Part shown: piece by piece, positions 1 through 6,437 of the stretch | Layout: each line of letters starts with the position of its first letter | How positions within the stretch are numbered: position 1 is the first letter of the stretch | NCBI GenBank assembly: GCA_964594905.1 | Contig: CAZQOI010000097.1 | Coordinates: 1 to 8,977 of the forward strand | Length of the DNA stretch: 8,977 nt | Direction of reading: 5' to 3' | Source: Granulosicoccus sp964594905 | GTDB lineage: Bacteria; Pseudomonadota; Gammaproteobacteria; Granulosicoccales; Granulosicoccaceae | The notes under the pieces: model-generated | Seen by the model: the letters and a program-made list of their open reading frames with translations, nothing else | What the model was told of the DNA's origin: nothing | Database searches by the model: none | Translations under genes and position numbers: made by a program

Positions 1-76
1 TGGTGGGGCGTGTAGGATTCGAACCTACGACCACCTGATTAAAAGTCAGATGCTCTACCAACTGAGCTAACGCCCC
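1..76 (-). tRNA. tRNA-Lys (anticodon UUU), CCA encoded
   Basis: Read on the minus strand this is a complete 76-nt cloverleaf. The 7-bp acceptor stem pairs GGGGCGT with ACGCCCC. The D arm has a GCTC/GAGC stem and an AGTTGGTA loop. The anticodon stem is TCTGA/TCAGG with one T-G wobble, and the loop CTTTTAA places anticodon TTT at window positions 41-43. The T arm has stem GTAGG/CCTAC and loop TTCGAAT. The discriminator base is A, and the 3' CCA is encoded, ending exactly at window base 1. It decodes AAA/AAG lysine codons. It follows cpoB by 97 nt on the same strand, an arrangement also found in E. coli, where a tRNA-Lys/Val cluster follows cpoB. More tRNA genes could lie beyond the window edge. 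Confidence 0.98.
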
Positions 77-99
77 ATACGGCAAACCTGAGCTGCGGA

Positions 100-105
100 A
101 TGATA
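100..105 (-). promoter_or_regulatory. Possible -10 element for tRNA-Lys
   Basis: In the 97-nt gap between cpoB and the tRNA, the minus strand reads TATCAT at 100-105, a 5/6 match to the sigma-70 -10 hexamer. A start about 7 nt downstream would give a short leader of roughly 17 nt before the mature tRNA 5' end at 76. At the expected 16-18 nt spacing there is no good -35 hexamer (TTTCGC at best), so the call is weak. No convincing intrinsic terminator for cpoB is visible in the gap, so read-through from the tol-pal transcript into the tRNA is equally possible. Confidence 0.25.
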
Positions 106-173
106 CCCGAATGAATCGCGTCGCGAAACATGTCGGACCCTCTATTCGCGTATTTTTGTGCCCTGCTTGAACA

Positions 174-1067
174 CTAGCGGCCTTCGCGATCCATCTGCTG
201 CAGCCGTTTACGCGCCAGAACCGCTGCAGAGCGACCTGGATAGTCGTCCTGAACACCGGTCAGTATTACCCGCGCATTGGCGAAGTTCTTTTGCTCATAG
301 AGCGCAAATCCGATTTTCAACCGCGCATCCGGGACCTTAGTGCTGGTTGGAAAGGAGCCAACAACGACGCCAAAATTTTTCAGGGCATCATCAAACTCGC
401 GCTCCGCATACATGGCTTCTCCCTGCCAGTACCAGGCATTGTCCGAAAACGGCCCATCCGGATATTGTTTGAGGAAATCATCGAAAGCCGAAACTGCACT
501 GTCGTTTTGTCCACGAGCGAGCAAATCATAGGCACGGGTATAGCTCGCTTTCTCAGCTTGCGTCGCCGTATCTCGCAACGGCCCTCTCGGTGGTGTGGGC
601 CCATTGCCAAAATCCACATTGTTGTTTTGAAATTGGCCACCTTCAGGTACGAATACACCCTGCGAACTTCCTGCTGTTTCATCGGCTATTGAAGGTCCAC
701 CGAGCGCAGTTTCATCCAGCGCGCTGACACCTCCAGCGCCAAAACCTTCTAACGGCGTGACACCCGATTCTTCTATTTCAGTTATACGGCGGTCAGTATC
801 GTTGTAGAGATCGGTATTGCGCTTCTTTATGGTTTCAAGCTCGTTGTTAAGCGATTCAACTTCACCACGCAACGACCGAATTTCTCTTTGCAATGCATCT
901 ATACGTTGCAGTTGACCAAGCAATGACTGATCAAGCACACGTTCGATTCTGGAAACACGTGAATCAAGTGTATTGATAGATTGCCTTTCCTGTGCGAACG
1001 CAAAGGAAGGCAGCGACAACAATGACGCAGTTACTAACAGGCTTATCAGATAGCGTGTCACGTGCAT
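174..1067 (-). CDS. cpoB: CpoB (YbgF), periplasmic TPR protein of the Tol-Pal system
   Basis: The 297-aa protein has the standard CpoB layout. A Sec signal peptide covers residues 1-25 (basic residue R5, hydrophobic core, likely cleavage AFA|QE). An N-terminal coiled coil spans about 33-85; in E. coli CpoB this part makes the protein trimeric. A Gly/Asn/Pro-rich linker covers about 100-170. C-terminal TPR repeats span about 173-290, with typical signatures such as AWYWQGEAMY (211-220) and a final repeat around DDYPG. In E. coli, CpoB binds TolA and the PBP1B-LpoB machinery and coordinates peptidoglycan synthesis with outer-membrane constriction. The ATG at 1065-1067 is 26 nt after the pal stop, so the two genes are probably cotranscribed; no strong Shine-Dalgarno is visible. 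It is a little longer than the E. coli protein (about 263 aa), mainly through the linker. It is the last protein gene of the cluster. Confidence 0.95.
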   Translation of the reverse strand: MHVTRYLISLLVTASLLSLPSFAFAQERQSINTLDSRVSRIERVLDQSLLGQLQRIDALQREIRSLRGEVESLNNELETIKKRNTDLYNDTDRRITEIEESGVTPLEGFGAGGVSALDETALGGPSIADETAGSSQGVFVPEGGQFQNNNVDFGNGPTPPRGPLRDTATQAEKASYTRAYDLLARGQNDSAVSAFDDFLKQYPDGPFSDNAWYWQGEAMYAEREFDDALKNFGVVVGSFPTSTKVPDARLKIGFALYEQKNFANARVILTGVQDDYPGRSAAVLARKRLQQMDREGR

Positions 1068-1093
1068 ATTCAGTCTTGCCAGGTTACGTGCCT

Positions 1094-1636
1094 TCAGGAT
1101 TGCGGCTGCGTCAATTCATAAATGATATTGACACGACGATTCTTTGCCCAAGCTTCATTGTTATGGCCTTCATCCACTGGCACTTCTTCACCATAACTGA
1201 TGGTACGAACTTGCGCAGAACTGACACCCTGCAATTGCAGCATACGGGCGATTGTCTTGGCTCGATCTTCACCCAGCGCTATATTGTACTCTCGTGAACC
1301 GCGCTCATCGGTATGACCTTCCAGCCGAACTCGCCCGTCAGGATTTTGCGCAAGGAAGCGCCCATGCTGAGTCACAATGTCCAGGTACTCAGGTCGGAGT
1401 TCGGCTTGATCGTAATCAAAGAGAATGACACGTTCCACAGGTGCACGGCCAGCGACAGATTTGGGATCAACCTTGAGCCCTTCCTGAACGCCATCAATAG
1501 TGACAGGCACGACGGTTGGATCACCGTCAAGCTCGATACTACCGCTGTCTCTGGATGGATTCGAACCGCAAGCGCTAAGCGCCGTTGCCAGGGCAGTGAT
1601 AATCAAAGTTCTGTAAATGAGTGTTGTTCGGATCAT
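1094..1636 (-). CDS. pal: Pal, peptidoglycan-associated outer-membrane lipoprotein
   Basis: The 180-aa lipoprotein begins with a basic N terminus (R3, R9), a hydrophobic core and a lipobox LSAC with the acylated cysteine at residue 23. The next residue is Gly rather than Asp, consistent with Lol sorting to the outer membrane. A short linker leads to an OmpA-like peptidoglycan-binding domain (about 70-175) with FDYDQAELRP, the GHTDERGSREYNIALGEDRA motif and the late NRRV motif. These supply the Asp and Arg that hold meso-diaminopimelate in the family. Pal anchors the outer membrane to the wall and binds TolB when released. I chose the ATG at 1634-1636 because it directly precedes the lipoprotein signal and has a good Shine-Dalgarno. 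The reading frame stays open upstream to 1744 but would overlap tolB and bury the lipobox. The gene lies 64 nt after tolB and 26 nt before cpoB. Confidence 0.97.
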   Translation of the reverse strand: MIRTTLIYRTLIITALATALSACGSNPSRDSGSIELDGDPTVVPVTIDGVQEGLKVDPKSVAGRAPVERVILFDYDQAELRPEYLDIVTQHGRFLAQNPDGRVRLEGHTDERGSREYNIALGEDRAKTIARMLQLQGVSSAQVRTISYGEEVPVDEGHNNEAWAKNRRVNIIYELTQPQS

Positions 1637-1641
1637 GCAAA

Positions 1642-1645
1642 CCTC
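1642..1645 (-). promoter_or_regulatory. Shine-Dalgarno fixing the pal start
   Basis: GAGG on the minus strand lies 5 nt before the ATG at 1634-1636. It supports starting pal at the lipoprotein signal peptide rather than at the upstream in-frame codon at 1744. Confidence 0.7.
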
Positions 1646-1700
1646 GCCGTTCGCTGTTGTAAGTATCGGTGTAAGACAAATTAGTTCATAAAGAACAGAA

Positions 1701-3011
1701 TTACTGGGAATACGGCGACCAGACCGGCTCCCGCACCGATCCACCTTCCGACAAGCTCAGGCTCTGCACCACGCTTCCATCCAATGACACGGCGCCCAGA
1801 GTGCCACGACCATCTTTTTCCGTTGCGAACATGATCATCTGTCCATTTGGCGCGAAGGTAGGTGATTCATCAAGGGTTCCGCGCGTCAGGGTTTGAAACA
1901 AACCAGACGCTCGATCGATCGCAGCAATCTGAAACCCTCCATCAGCTCCATGCACAAAAGCAATGGTGCTGCCGTCTGGGGATACGGTTGCACTGGTGTT
2001 GTAGCGACCTTCGAAAGTCAGACGCTTGGCTCGACCACCATCGGTAGAAATCTCGTAGATCTGTGGCCCGCCACTGCGATCCGATGTAAAAGCCAAAGTG
2101 TCGTTATCAATCCACACGGCTTCAGTATCGATAGCATCACTCTGGGTAATGCGATTAAGTTGCCCGTCGTCGACTCCCAAGATGTAGATGTCAGGATTTC
2201 CCTGATAGGACAATGTAACCGCAAGTCGTTCACCATCAGGCGACCAACTCGGTGCACCATTAATACCCTCGCGCGAGACGATCTTGACTCGGCTACCTTT
2301 TTGCCGATCCTGCACATAGATCGCTGAACGTGTCTTGTTTTCGAATGACACATAGGCAATGCGGATTCCGTCAGGTGCCCACGACGGAGACAATATAGGA
2401 CGTGGTGAGGTCAGCATCGCTTGCGGATTTTCCCCATCTGCATCTGCAAGTTGCAGCTGGTAATTACGGTTGCCCACTTTGCCATCAACCGACACAAAGG
2501 CAATTTGAGTATTAAATGCGCCTGATATGCCAAGAATTTCTTCATATACCTCATCGGCTATTTGATGAGCGGCACTTCTAAGAGTTTGGTCAGTCACTTG
2601 AAAACTGAAACCGGTCATCAGGCTCTGTTGCAGGACATCATAAAGTTGAAACTCAATGACATAGCCACCGTTACTACCAGGCTTGGTACTTCCGACAACA
2701 AGAAAATCAGCACCTGAGAGACGCCAGTTAGCGAAGCGCGGTACATCACCGCTTACCGGTAAGGCGATCAGATCGTTTCTGTCGATAGGTGCGAAGTTAC
2801 CGCTTCTCTGTAAATCCGCGGTGACGATCTCGGCGATATCTTCTGGCGCTGATCCGTTCCCTGTCCAACCAAACGGGACAATGGCAACCGAGATGGCATT
2901 GTCACCACCTTGGGTTATTTCAATTTCGATAACCGCCTGCGCGACACGCAGTGGAAGCAGCAGTATCAAGCTTGCCAGCATCCAGTGCACGACTGTTCTA
3001 AATTGATTCAA
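1701..3011 (-). CDS. tolB: TolB, periplasmic beta-propeller of the Tol-Pal system
   Basis: The 436-aa protein has a Sec signal peptide (about 1-26, likely cleavage AQA|VI), an N-terminal alpha/beta domain (about 27-165) and a C-terminal six-bladed beta-propeller (about 170-436). The propeller shows WD40-like PD40 repeats: APDG at 212, SPDG at 257, SPDG at 344 and APNG at 387. A further blade near 300 has WIDNDTLAF in place of the SPDG signature. The end, EPVWSPYSQ, resembles E. coli TolB. TolB binds Pal through the propeller and TolA through its N-terminal strand, and moves Pal to the division site. The start is a TTG (3009-3011). The next in-frame ATG (residue 11) would remove all positive charge from the signal peptide n-region, and a stop lies 10 codons upstream with no ATG or GTG between. 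A 73-nt gap separates it from tolA; E. coli has a secondary promoter there, but I see no convincing one here. Confidence 0.95.
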   Translation of the reverse strand: MNQFRTVVHWMLASLILLLPLRVAQAVIEIEITQGGDNAISVAIVPFGWTGNGSAPEDIAEIVTADLQRSGNFAPIDRNDLIALPVSGDVPRFANWRLSGADFLVVGSTKPGSNGGYVIEFQLYDVLQQSLMTGFSFQVTDQTLRSAAHQIADEVYEEILGISGAFNTQIAFVSVDGKVGNRNYQLQLADADGENPQAMLTSPRPILSPSWAPDGIRIAYVSFENKTRSAIYVQDRQKGSRVKIVSREGINGAPSWSPDGERLAVTLSYQGNPDIYILGVDDGQLNRITQSDAIDTEAVWIDNDTLAFTSDRSGGPQIYEISTDGGRAKRLTFEGRYNTSATVSPDGSTIAFVHGADGGFQIAAIDRASGLFQTLTRGTLDESPTFAPNGQMIMFATEKDGRGTLGAVSLDGSVVQSLSLSEGGSVREPVWSPYSQ

Positions 3012-3018
3012 TGTAGAG

Positions 3019-3021
3019 CCT
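3019..3021 (-). promoter_or_regulatory. Weak Shine-Dalgarno before the tolB TTG start
   Basis: The minus strand reads CAGCAGGCTCTACA immediately before the TTG. AGG sits 7 nt upstream of the start codon. It is a modest site but correctly spaced, and better than anything before the alternative ATG at 2979-2981. Confidence 0.4.
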
Positions 3022-3084
3022 GCTGATTGTCGTCTTAATCAAAAGTTAGGAGTATTTGTGAGTCTGTTATAGCAAACTGAAGTT

Positions 3085-4809
3085 TCAACTTGGCCGGAAA
3101 TAAAACCGAACACGTCGATCAAACAATTGCGGATCCGGTGCTGGTGGCAACGGTGAAGATGCCCTGACAGCATTCTCTACAGATTTACGCAAGGCGGCAT
3201 TACCACCTGTACATTCTTCAACCGCCACTTTGAGCACTTCGCCGCTTACAGATTGCAAAACACTCACAGTGCAATTGACATTGTCCCGCGTTCCAGGCGG
3301 TTTACGCCAATTTCTGCCGACTTTCTGGCGAATCGACGTGAAATAAAGTTTTCGTAATCTCACCAATTCTGTTTGTCGCCTTTGCGCCTGTCTGGAATTG
3401 GCTTCCGCGGCGAGGGCATCTTGACGCTGCTGTTCAGCAACCCGCCTACGTTCCTCTTCCTGGCGCGCACGAGCGGCTTCCGCTTCGCGCTTGGCTTGGG
3501 CGTCTGCCTGACGCTTCTCTTCAGCCAGGCGTTTTTCCTCTGCTACGCGCGCCGCTTCTTGCGCTTCTTGTTGACGCTTTTCTTCAGCAAGACGAGCTTC
3601 TTCTGCAACGCGTTTTTCTTCGGCTATACGTTCTTCCTCTGCCAACCGAGCTTCTTCCGCCTGCCGCTTTTCCTCAGCGATACGAGCTTCCTCTGCCAAG
3701 CGTTCTTCTTCTCTACGCTGTTCTTCTGCTTTGCGCACGCGTTCTTCTTCCTCGCGTTGTAGCTGTGCAGCTTGTTCGCGCTCCAATGCTGCTTCACGTT
3801 CCAAGGTTGCCTGCCTTGCCTGTTCGGCGGCAGCGACCGCAGCAATTCGTGATAACTCCCTTGCGGCCTCGGCAGCTTTCAGTTCAGCCTCCAGACTCGC
3901 TCGTTCAGCTTCGGCGGCTTCGGCTTCTCGCACACGTTCTTGTTCAAGACGCGCCTCTTCTGCCGCGCGCCGCTCTGATTCTATACGTTCGCGTTCCTGT
4001 TCGGCTTCCAGCTTCTCTTCGACAGCCCGTTGACGGTCAGCTTCTGCAGCTTTCGCCTGCTCTTCGATACGCGCTTTTTCTTCTGCAGCCTTAGCCTTTT
4101 CTTCGGCGGCTATACGGGCCTCTTCACGCAACTTCGCGGTTCGCTCTTCGGCTTCGCGTTGATCCTGAGCCAGTCGTTCTCGCTCCGCGTCAGCACGTTG
4201 TCGAGCTTCATCTATGCGTTTTGTTTCATCAGCAACACGTTGCTGTGCTTCTCGAATTCGATCCTCTTCACGAAGACGCTCCTGCCGCAGTCGTTCAAGT
4301 TCCGCCTCGCGCTCCAGCACTTGTCGCTCGGTTAGGTTCTGTTCCTGCTCACGCAAGGCTTCGCGTTGAGCAAGCTCAGCCTCGGCGTTCGCTCGCTGCA
4401 ACTCTCTTTGATTTTCAAGCTCCAAAGCTTCCTGCTGCAGACGTTCAATACGATTACGTTCTTCTGTTGAAGCTTGTTTCTGCTGCTCCGTCAGCTCCTC
4501 TGCTTCTTTTAGTCGGCTTTCGGCAGCAGCACGTGCTTCCTCCAATGCTTTAACCGTCTCTTCCATGGCTGCTTGCTGCTCAGCCGCGGCTTGGTCTTTC
4601 TCATCTTCGATCGCCTGTAGCCGTTCAACCTCTGCTTGAATGTCCGACTCGCTTACAGAGACTGCTTTGATTGGCGCTGAATCATCAAGATCAATTCCAG
4701 GAGGCTCAGCCGGACCATTCATCTTGAGGACTAATGCGATAGCAAGCCCACCATGCAACAACACCGACATGAAGACTGCGAGCGGATATTTTCGCAATAG
4801 TGCGAACAT
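3085..4809 (-). CDS. tolA: TolA, inner-membrane-anchored periplasmic rod, unusually long
   Basis: The 574-aa protein has the three TolA domains. Domain I is one N-terminal membrane helix (about 9-29) with S15 and H19 in the SxxxH spacing that in E. coli (S18, H22) contacts TolQR. Domain II is a huge charged alpha-helical rod (about 52-485) rich in Glu, Ala, Arg and Gln. Residues 47-497 contain no Gly or Pro at all. Domain III (about 486-574) is the globular part that reaches TolB, Pal and CpoB. It has C513 and C533, matching the family disulphide, and the PLPPAPD segment. TolA passes the proton-motive energy harvested by TolQR across the periplasm. It is much longer than E. coli TolA (421 aa), all of the excess being in the rod. 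The ATG is 6 nt after the tolR stop, with AGG near the end of tolR as a ribosome site, implying coupled translation. Low-complexity composition limits homology evidence to the two ends. Confidence 0.96.
   Translation of the reverse strand: MFALLRKYPLAVFMSVLLHGGLAIALVLKMNGPAEPPGIDLDDSAPIKAVSVSESDIQAEVERLQAIEDEKDQAAAEQQAAMEETVKALEEARAAAESRLKEAEELTEQQKQASTEERNRIERLQQEALELENQRELQRANAEAELAQREALREQEQNLTERQVLEREAELERLRQERLREEDRIREAQQRVADETKRIDEARQRADAERERLAQDQREAEERTAKLREEARIAAEEKAKAAEEKARIEEQAKAAEADRQRAVEEKLEAEQERERIESERRAAEEARLEQERVREAEAAEAERASLEAELKAAEAARELSRIAAVAAAEQARQATLEREAALEREQAAQLQREEEERVRKAEEQRREEERLAEEARIAEEKRQAEEARLAEEERIAEEKRVAEEARLAEEKRQQEAQEAARVAEEKRLAEEKRQADAQAKREAEAARARQEEERRRVAEQQRQDALAAEANSRQAQRRQTELVRLRKLYFTSIRQKVGRNWRKPPGTRDNVNCTVSVLQSVSGEVLKVAVEECTGGNAALRKSVENAVRASSPLPPAPDPQLFDRRVRFYFRPS
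3511..3699 (-). repeat. Hexapeptide-coding repeat array inside tolA
   Basis: TolA residues 371-412 are seven consecutive six-residue units of the form [LIQV]-A-E-E-[AKE]-R: LAEEAR, IAEEKR, QAEEAR, LAEEER, IAEEKR, VAEEAR, LAEEKR. After a 9-residue break two more follow (VAEEKR, LAEEKR, 422-433). The DNA period is 18 bp. Codons differ between units (the Ala codon is GCA, GCT and GCG in the first three, and the Glu codons mix GAA and GAG). The repetition is therefore exact in protein but degraded in DNA, which points to old expansion kept by protein-level selection. Confidence 0.85.
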
Positions 4810-4815
4810 CGACGT

Positions 4816-5262
4816 TTACTGACCTGGTTCCGACATCAAGCCAATCTCCGGTGCACCGGAAATTTGCAGGGTGACCATGGCTTGCATGATTTGACCGTAA
4901 TCGACACTCGCATCACCTGCAACCAAGACACGTCTGTTTGGATTAAGTCGCATAACTGCACTGGCAAGGCGCTGTACTTCCTCACGGCTTAACGTCGATT
5001 CAGGCTCTTCACCCACGTTCAGATACCAATCACCCGACGCGTCAACGGTCAAGATCAGTGGCTCTTGTGCCTCACCCGCATCAGCAATTGGTGTTGCATC
5101 TGCGTCGGGTAAGTCTATCTCCACACCTGTGCGCAATAGAGGGGCAGTAATCATGAAGATCACCAGCAAGACAAGCATGACATCAATGTACGGAACAACA
5201 TTGATTTCTGCGACTTGACGTCGAGGACGACGGCTGCCAACCGCTCTTTGCATTCTGGCCAT
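4816..5262 (-). CDS. tolR: TolR, inner-membrane proton-motor subunit
   Basis: The 148-aa ExbD/TolR-family protein has a basic cytoplasmic N terminus, one membrane helix (about 24-42, within INVVPYIDVMLVLLVIFM) and a periplasmic domain to the C terminus. D27 is the conserved membrane aspartate (D23 in E. coli) that carries the proton. The C-terminal segment APEIGLMSEPGQ matches the family's last strand and amphipathic end. It works with TolQ to drive TolA. The start is ambiguous. The first ATG (5260-5262) gives MARMQRA, like the MAR start of E. coli TolR, but its only Shine-Dalgarno, AGCAGG, abuts it directly. The second ATG (5251-5253) has the same AGG at a better spacing and gives 145 aa. 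Only 5 nt separate tolQ and tolR, so translation is probably coupled. Confidence 0.96.
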   Translation of the reverse strand: MARMQRAVGSRRPRRQVAEINVVPYIDVMLVLLVIFMITAPLLRTGVEIDLPDADATPIADAGEAQEPLILTVDASGDWYLNVGEEPESTLSREEVQRLASAVMRLNPNRRVLVAGDASVDYGQIMQAMVTLQISGAPEIGLMSEPGQ

Positions 5263-5267
5263 CCTGC

Positions 5268-5963
5268 TCAGGCACTCGCATCTGCAGACGAGCGACGAAT
5301 TGCCTGACGTTGCAAGACAGTCGAAAATTCTTCTGAGAAGTTATCGTAACGATTGAGCAAACGATCGACTTCGGTGGCAAAGCGGTTATAAAAGATGACA
5401 GCTGGTATAGCAGCAAACAATCCTATGGCTGTGGCAACCAGTGCCTCAGCAATACCCGGTGCGACCATCGCCAGCGTGGCCTGTTGTACATTGCCGAGTG
5501 CCGTAAAGGAATTCATGATTCCCCAGACCGTGCCGAACAAACCTATATAAGGACTGATGGAGCCGACCGTTGCAAGAAACGGTAGATGTTGCTCGACAAT
5601 ATCCGCTTCGCGTGCAACCGCGATACGCATGGCACGGCCAGATCCATCCATGATGATTTCATCGTTGCCAGTCTTGCGTCTTAATCGCCCAAATTCAGAA
5701 AAGCCAGCTTCAAAGATTCTTTCCAGTCCAACCAGAGTACCGCGGCGCATCGTTAACTGGGAATAGGTTCCAGAAATATCGGACGATCCCCAGAAGTCCT
5801 CTTCGAAATCTTCTGCTGCTCGACGTGCACGACGGAGCTGGCGCGACTTGCCCAATATCAGTGCCCACGAAAGCATGGACGCGAGAGCCAGAATTATCAT
5901 GACGCCTTGTACAACCGGACTGGCGTTCAGGACAAGGTTCAATATGGACAGATCAGCGTTCAC
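5268..5963 (-). CDS. tolQ: TolQ, inner-membrane proton-channel subunit
   Basis: The 231-aa MotA/TolQ/ExbB-family protein is nearly the same length as E. coli TolQ (230 aa). Membrane helices lie at about 18-37, 128-150 and 165-192, with a cytoplasmic loop between the first and second. GLFGTVWG places a threonine at 145 and ALVATAIG a threonine at 178, the same positions as the conserved channel-lining threonines T145 and T178 of E. coli TolQ. TolQ forms a pentameric channel around the TolR helices. The start is a GTG (5961-5963) that overlaps the end of ybgC by 11 nt. AGAGG lies 9 nt upstream, inside ybgC. The overlap suggests that tolQ translation depends on ybgC translation. Confidence 0.97.
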   Translation of the reverse strand: MNADLSILNLVLNASPVVQGVMIILALASMLSWALILGKSRQLRRARRAAEDFEEDFWGSSDISGTYSQLTMRRGTLVGLERIFEAGFSEFGRLRRKTGNDEIIMDGSGRAMRIAVAREADIVEQHLPFLATVGSISPYIGLFGTVWGIMNSFTALGNVQQATLAMVAPGIAEALVATAIGLFAAIPAVIFYNRFATEVDRLLNRYDNFSEEFSTVLQRQAIRRSSADASA

Positions 5964-6357
5964 TCGATATTGCCTCTATGATTGGCAGTGGTATCTTACA
6001 AGGCTTGAGTGTATCCGCATCAACACTCGCTAAGCGGACTTGAGCGTTGACAAGTGTATCTTTACCGCGTGTAACAGGCTGATCAAGGCTCAAGCTGGCG
6101 AATTTATGTGTCAGTAAGTTGGCGTGCACGTTCAGTTGATCGTTAAACCTTGCAGGATGAATAAAATCGACCTGCACGGATTTGACAACAAACAAGCGTC
6201 GATGCTCGTACTGCCACTCGTTGAGTTCGATTCCCAAGCTACGTAACCACTCCGTTCGCGCACGTTCCATGTAAGCGAGATAATTCGCATAGAACACAAT
6301 GCCCCCGGCGTCAGTATCCTCTATGTACACTCGTTGAGGCATGGAGAAGTTTCGCAT
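5953..6357 (-). CDS. ybgC: YbgC, acyl-CoA thioesterase of the tol-pal operon
   Basis: This hotdog-fold 4HBT thioesterase has the family signature EDTDAGGIVFYANYL near the N terminus, with the presumed catalytic Asp at residue 16, followed by ERARTEWLR. YbgC proteins hydrolyse acyl-CoA thioesters, and the E. coli protein has been linked to acyl carrier protein and phospholipid-synthesis enzymes at the inner membrane. Its role in Tol function is not settled. The position equivalent to E. coli H25 is Tyr, which is common in homologues. I chose the ATG at 6355-6357, giving 134 aa as in E. coli. A TTG two codons upstream (6361-6363) and an ATG five codons downstream (6340-6342) are alternatives, and none has a clear Shine-Dalgarno. 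It is the first gene of the tol-pal block, 83 nt after ruvB, and overlaps tolQ by 11 nt. Confidence 0.93.
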   Translation of the reverse strand: MRNFSMPQRVYIEDTDAGGIVFYANYLAYMERARTEWLRSLGIELNEWQYEHRRLFVVKSVQVDFIHPARFNDQLNVHANLLTHKFASLSLDQPVTRGKDTLVNAQVRLASVDADTLKPCKIPLPIIEAISSER

Positions 6358-6365
6358 AGACAAGT

Positions 6366-6396
6366 ATTACAGACAAAGCTTTGAAAATACAGTCAA
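6366..6396 (-). promoter_or_regulatory. Possible sigma-70 promoter for ybgC-tolQRA
   Basis: In the ruvB-ybgC spacer the minus strand has TTGACT (6391-6396, 5/6 match to -35) and TGTAAT (6366-6371, 5/6 match to -10), separated by 19 bp, which is longer than the preferred 17. The spacer contains a perfect 10-bp palindrome, CAAAGCTTTG (6374-6383). A start about 7 nt downstream would fall near 6359, almost at the ybgC ATG, so the message would be nearly leaderless or ybgC would start further in. In E. coli the main tol-pal promoter also lies before ybgC. Confidence 0.4.
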
Positions 6397-6415
6397 TACA
6401 CTGCTTACATTAGAG

Positions 6416-6437
6416 AAAATAAAGCCTGATTCAAGGC
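6416..6437 (-). terminator. Weak terminator-like hairpin after ruvB
   Basis: Just past the ruvB stop the minus strand reads GCCT-TGAATC-AGGC followed by TTTATTTT. The stem is only 4 bp with a 6-nt loop, so at best it would terminate partially. Its place between ruvB and the candidate ybgC promoter is suggestive. Confidence 0.25.

Noticed and set aside
116..126. Inverted repeat TCGCG-A-CGCGA between cpoB and the tRNA, considered as a terminator or operator.
   Set aside because: The one-base loop cannot form a stable hairpin and no T-tract follows. The sequence is too short to call a binding site.
1637..1700. tolB-pal spacer examined for a promoter or terminator (GTTC-TTTAT-GAAC hairpin).
   Set aside because: The stem is 4 bp and AT-rich with no T-run, and no paired -35/-10 hexamers are seen.
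1637..1744. 36-codon upstream extension of pal.
   Set aside because: It overlaps the tolB C-terminus and would bury the lipoprotein signal. A good GAGG and ATG exist at 1634-1645.
3012..3084. tolA-tolB spacer examined for an internal promoter (TATAAC on the minus strand).
   Set aside because: The only -35-like hexamer (TTGAAA) is 11 bp away, which is too close, and no other hexamer fits at 16-18 bp.
3511..3699. 18-bp periodic DNA considered as a CRISPR array or tandem satellite.
   Set aside because: Units are imperfect at DNA level, have no unique spacers, and lie in frame inside tolA.
3373..4553. Several long plus-strand open frames antisense to tolA (about 100-129 aa), rich in Phe/Leu or Ser/Arg.
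   Set aside because: They mirror the repetitive Glu/Ala/Arg codons of tolA. They lack ribosome sites and protein-like composition.
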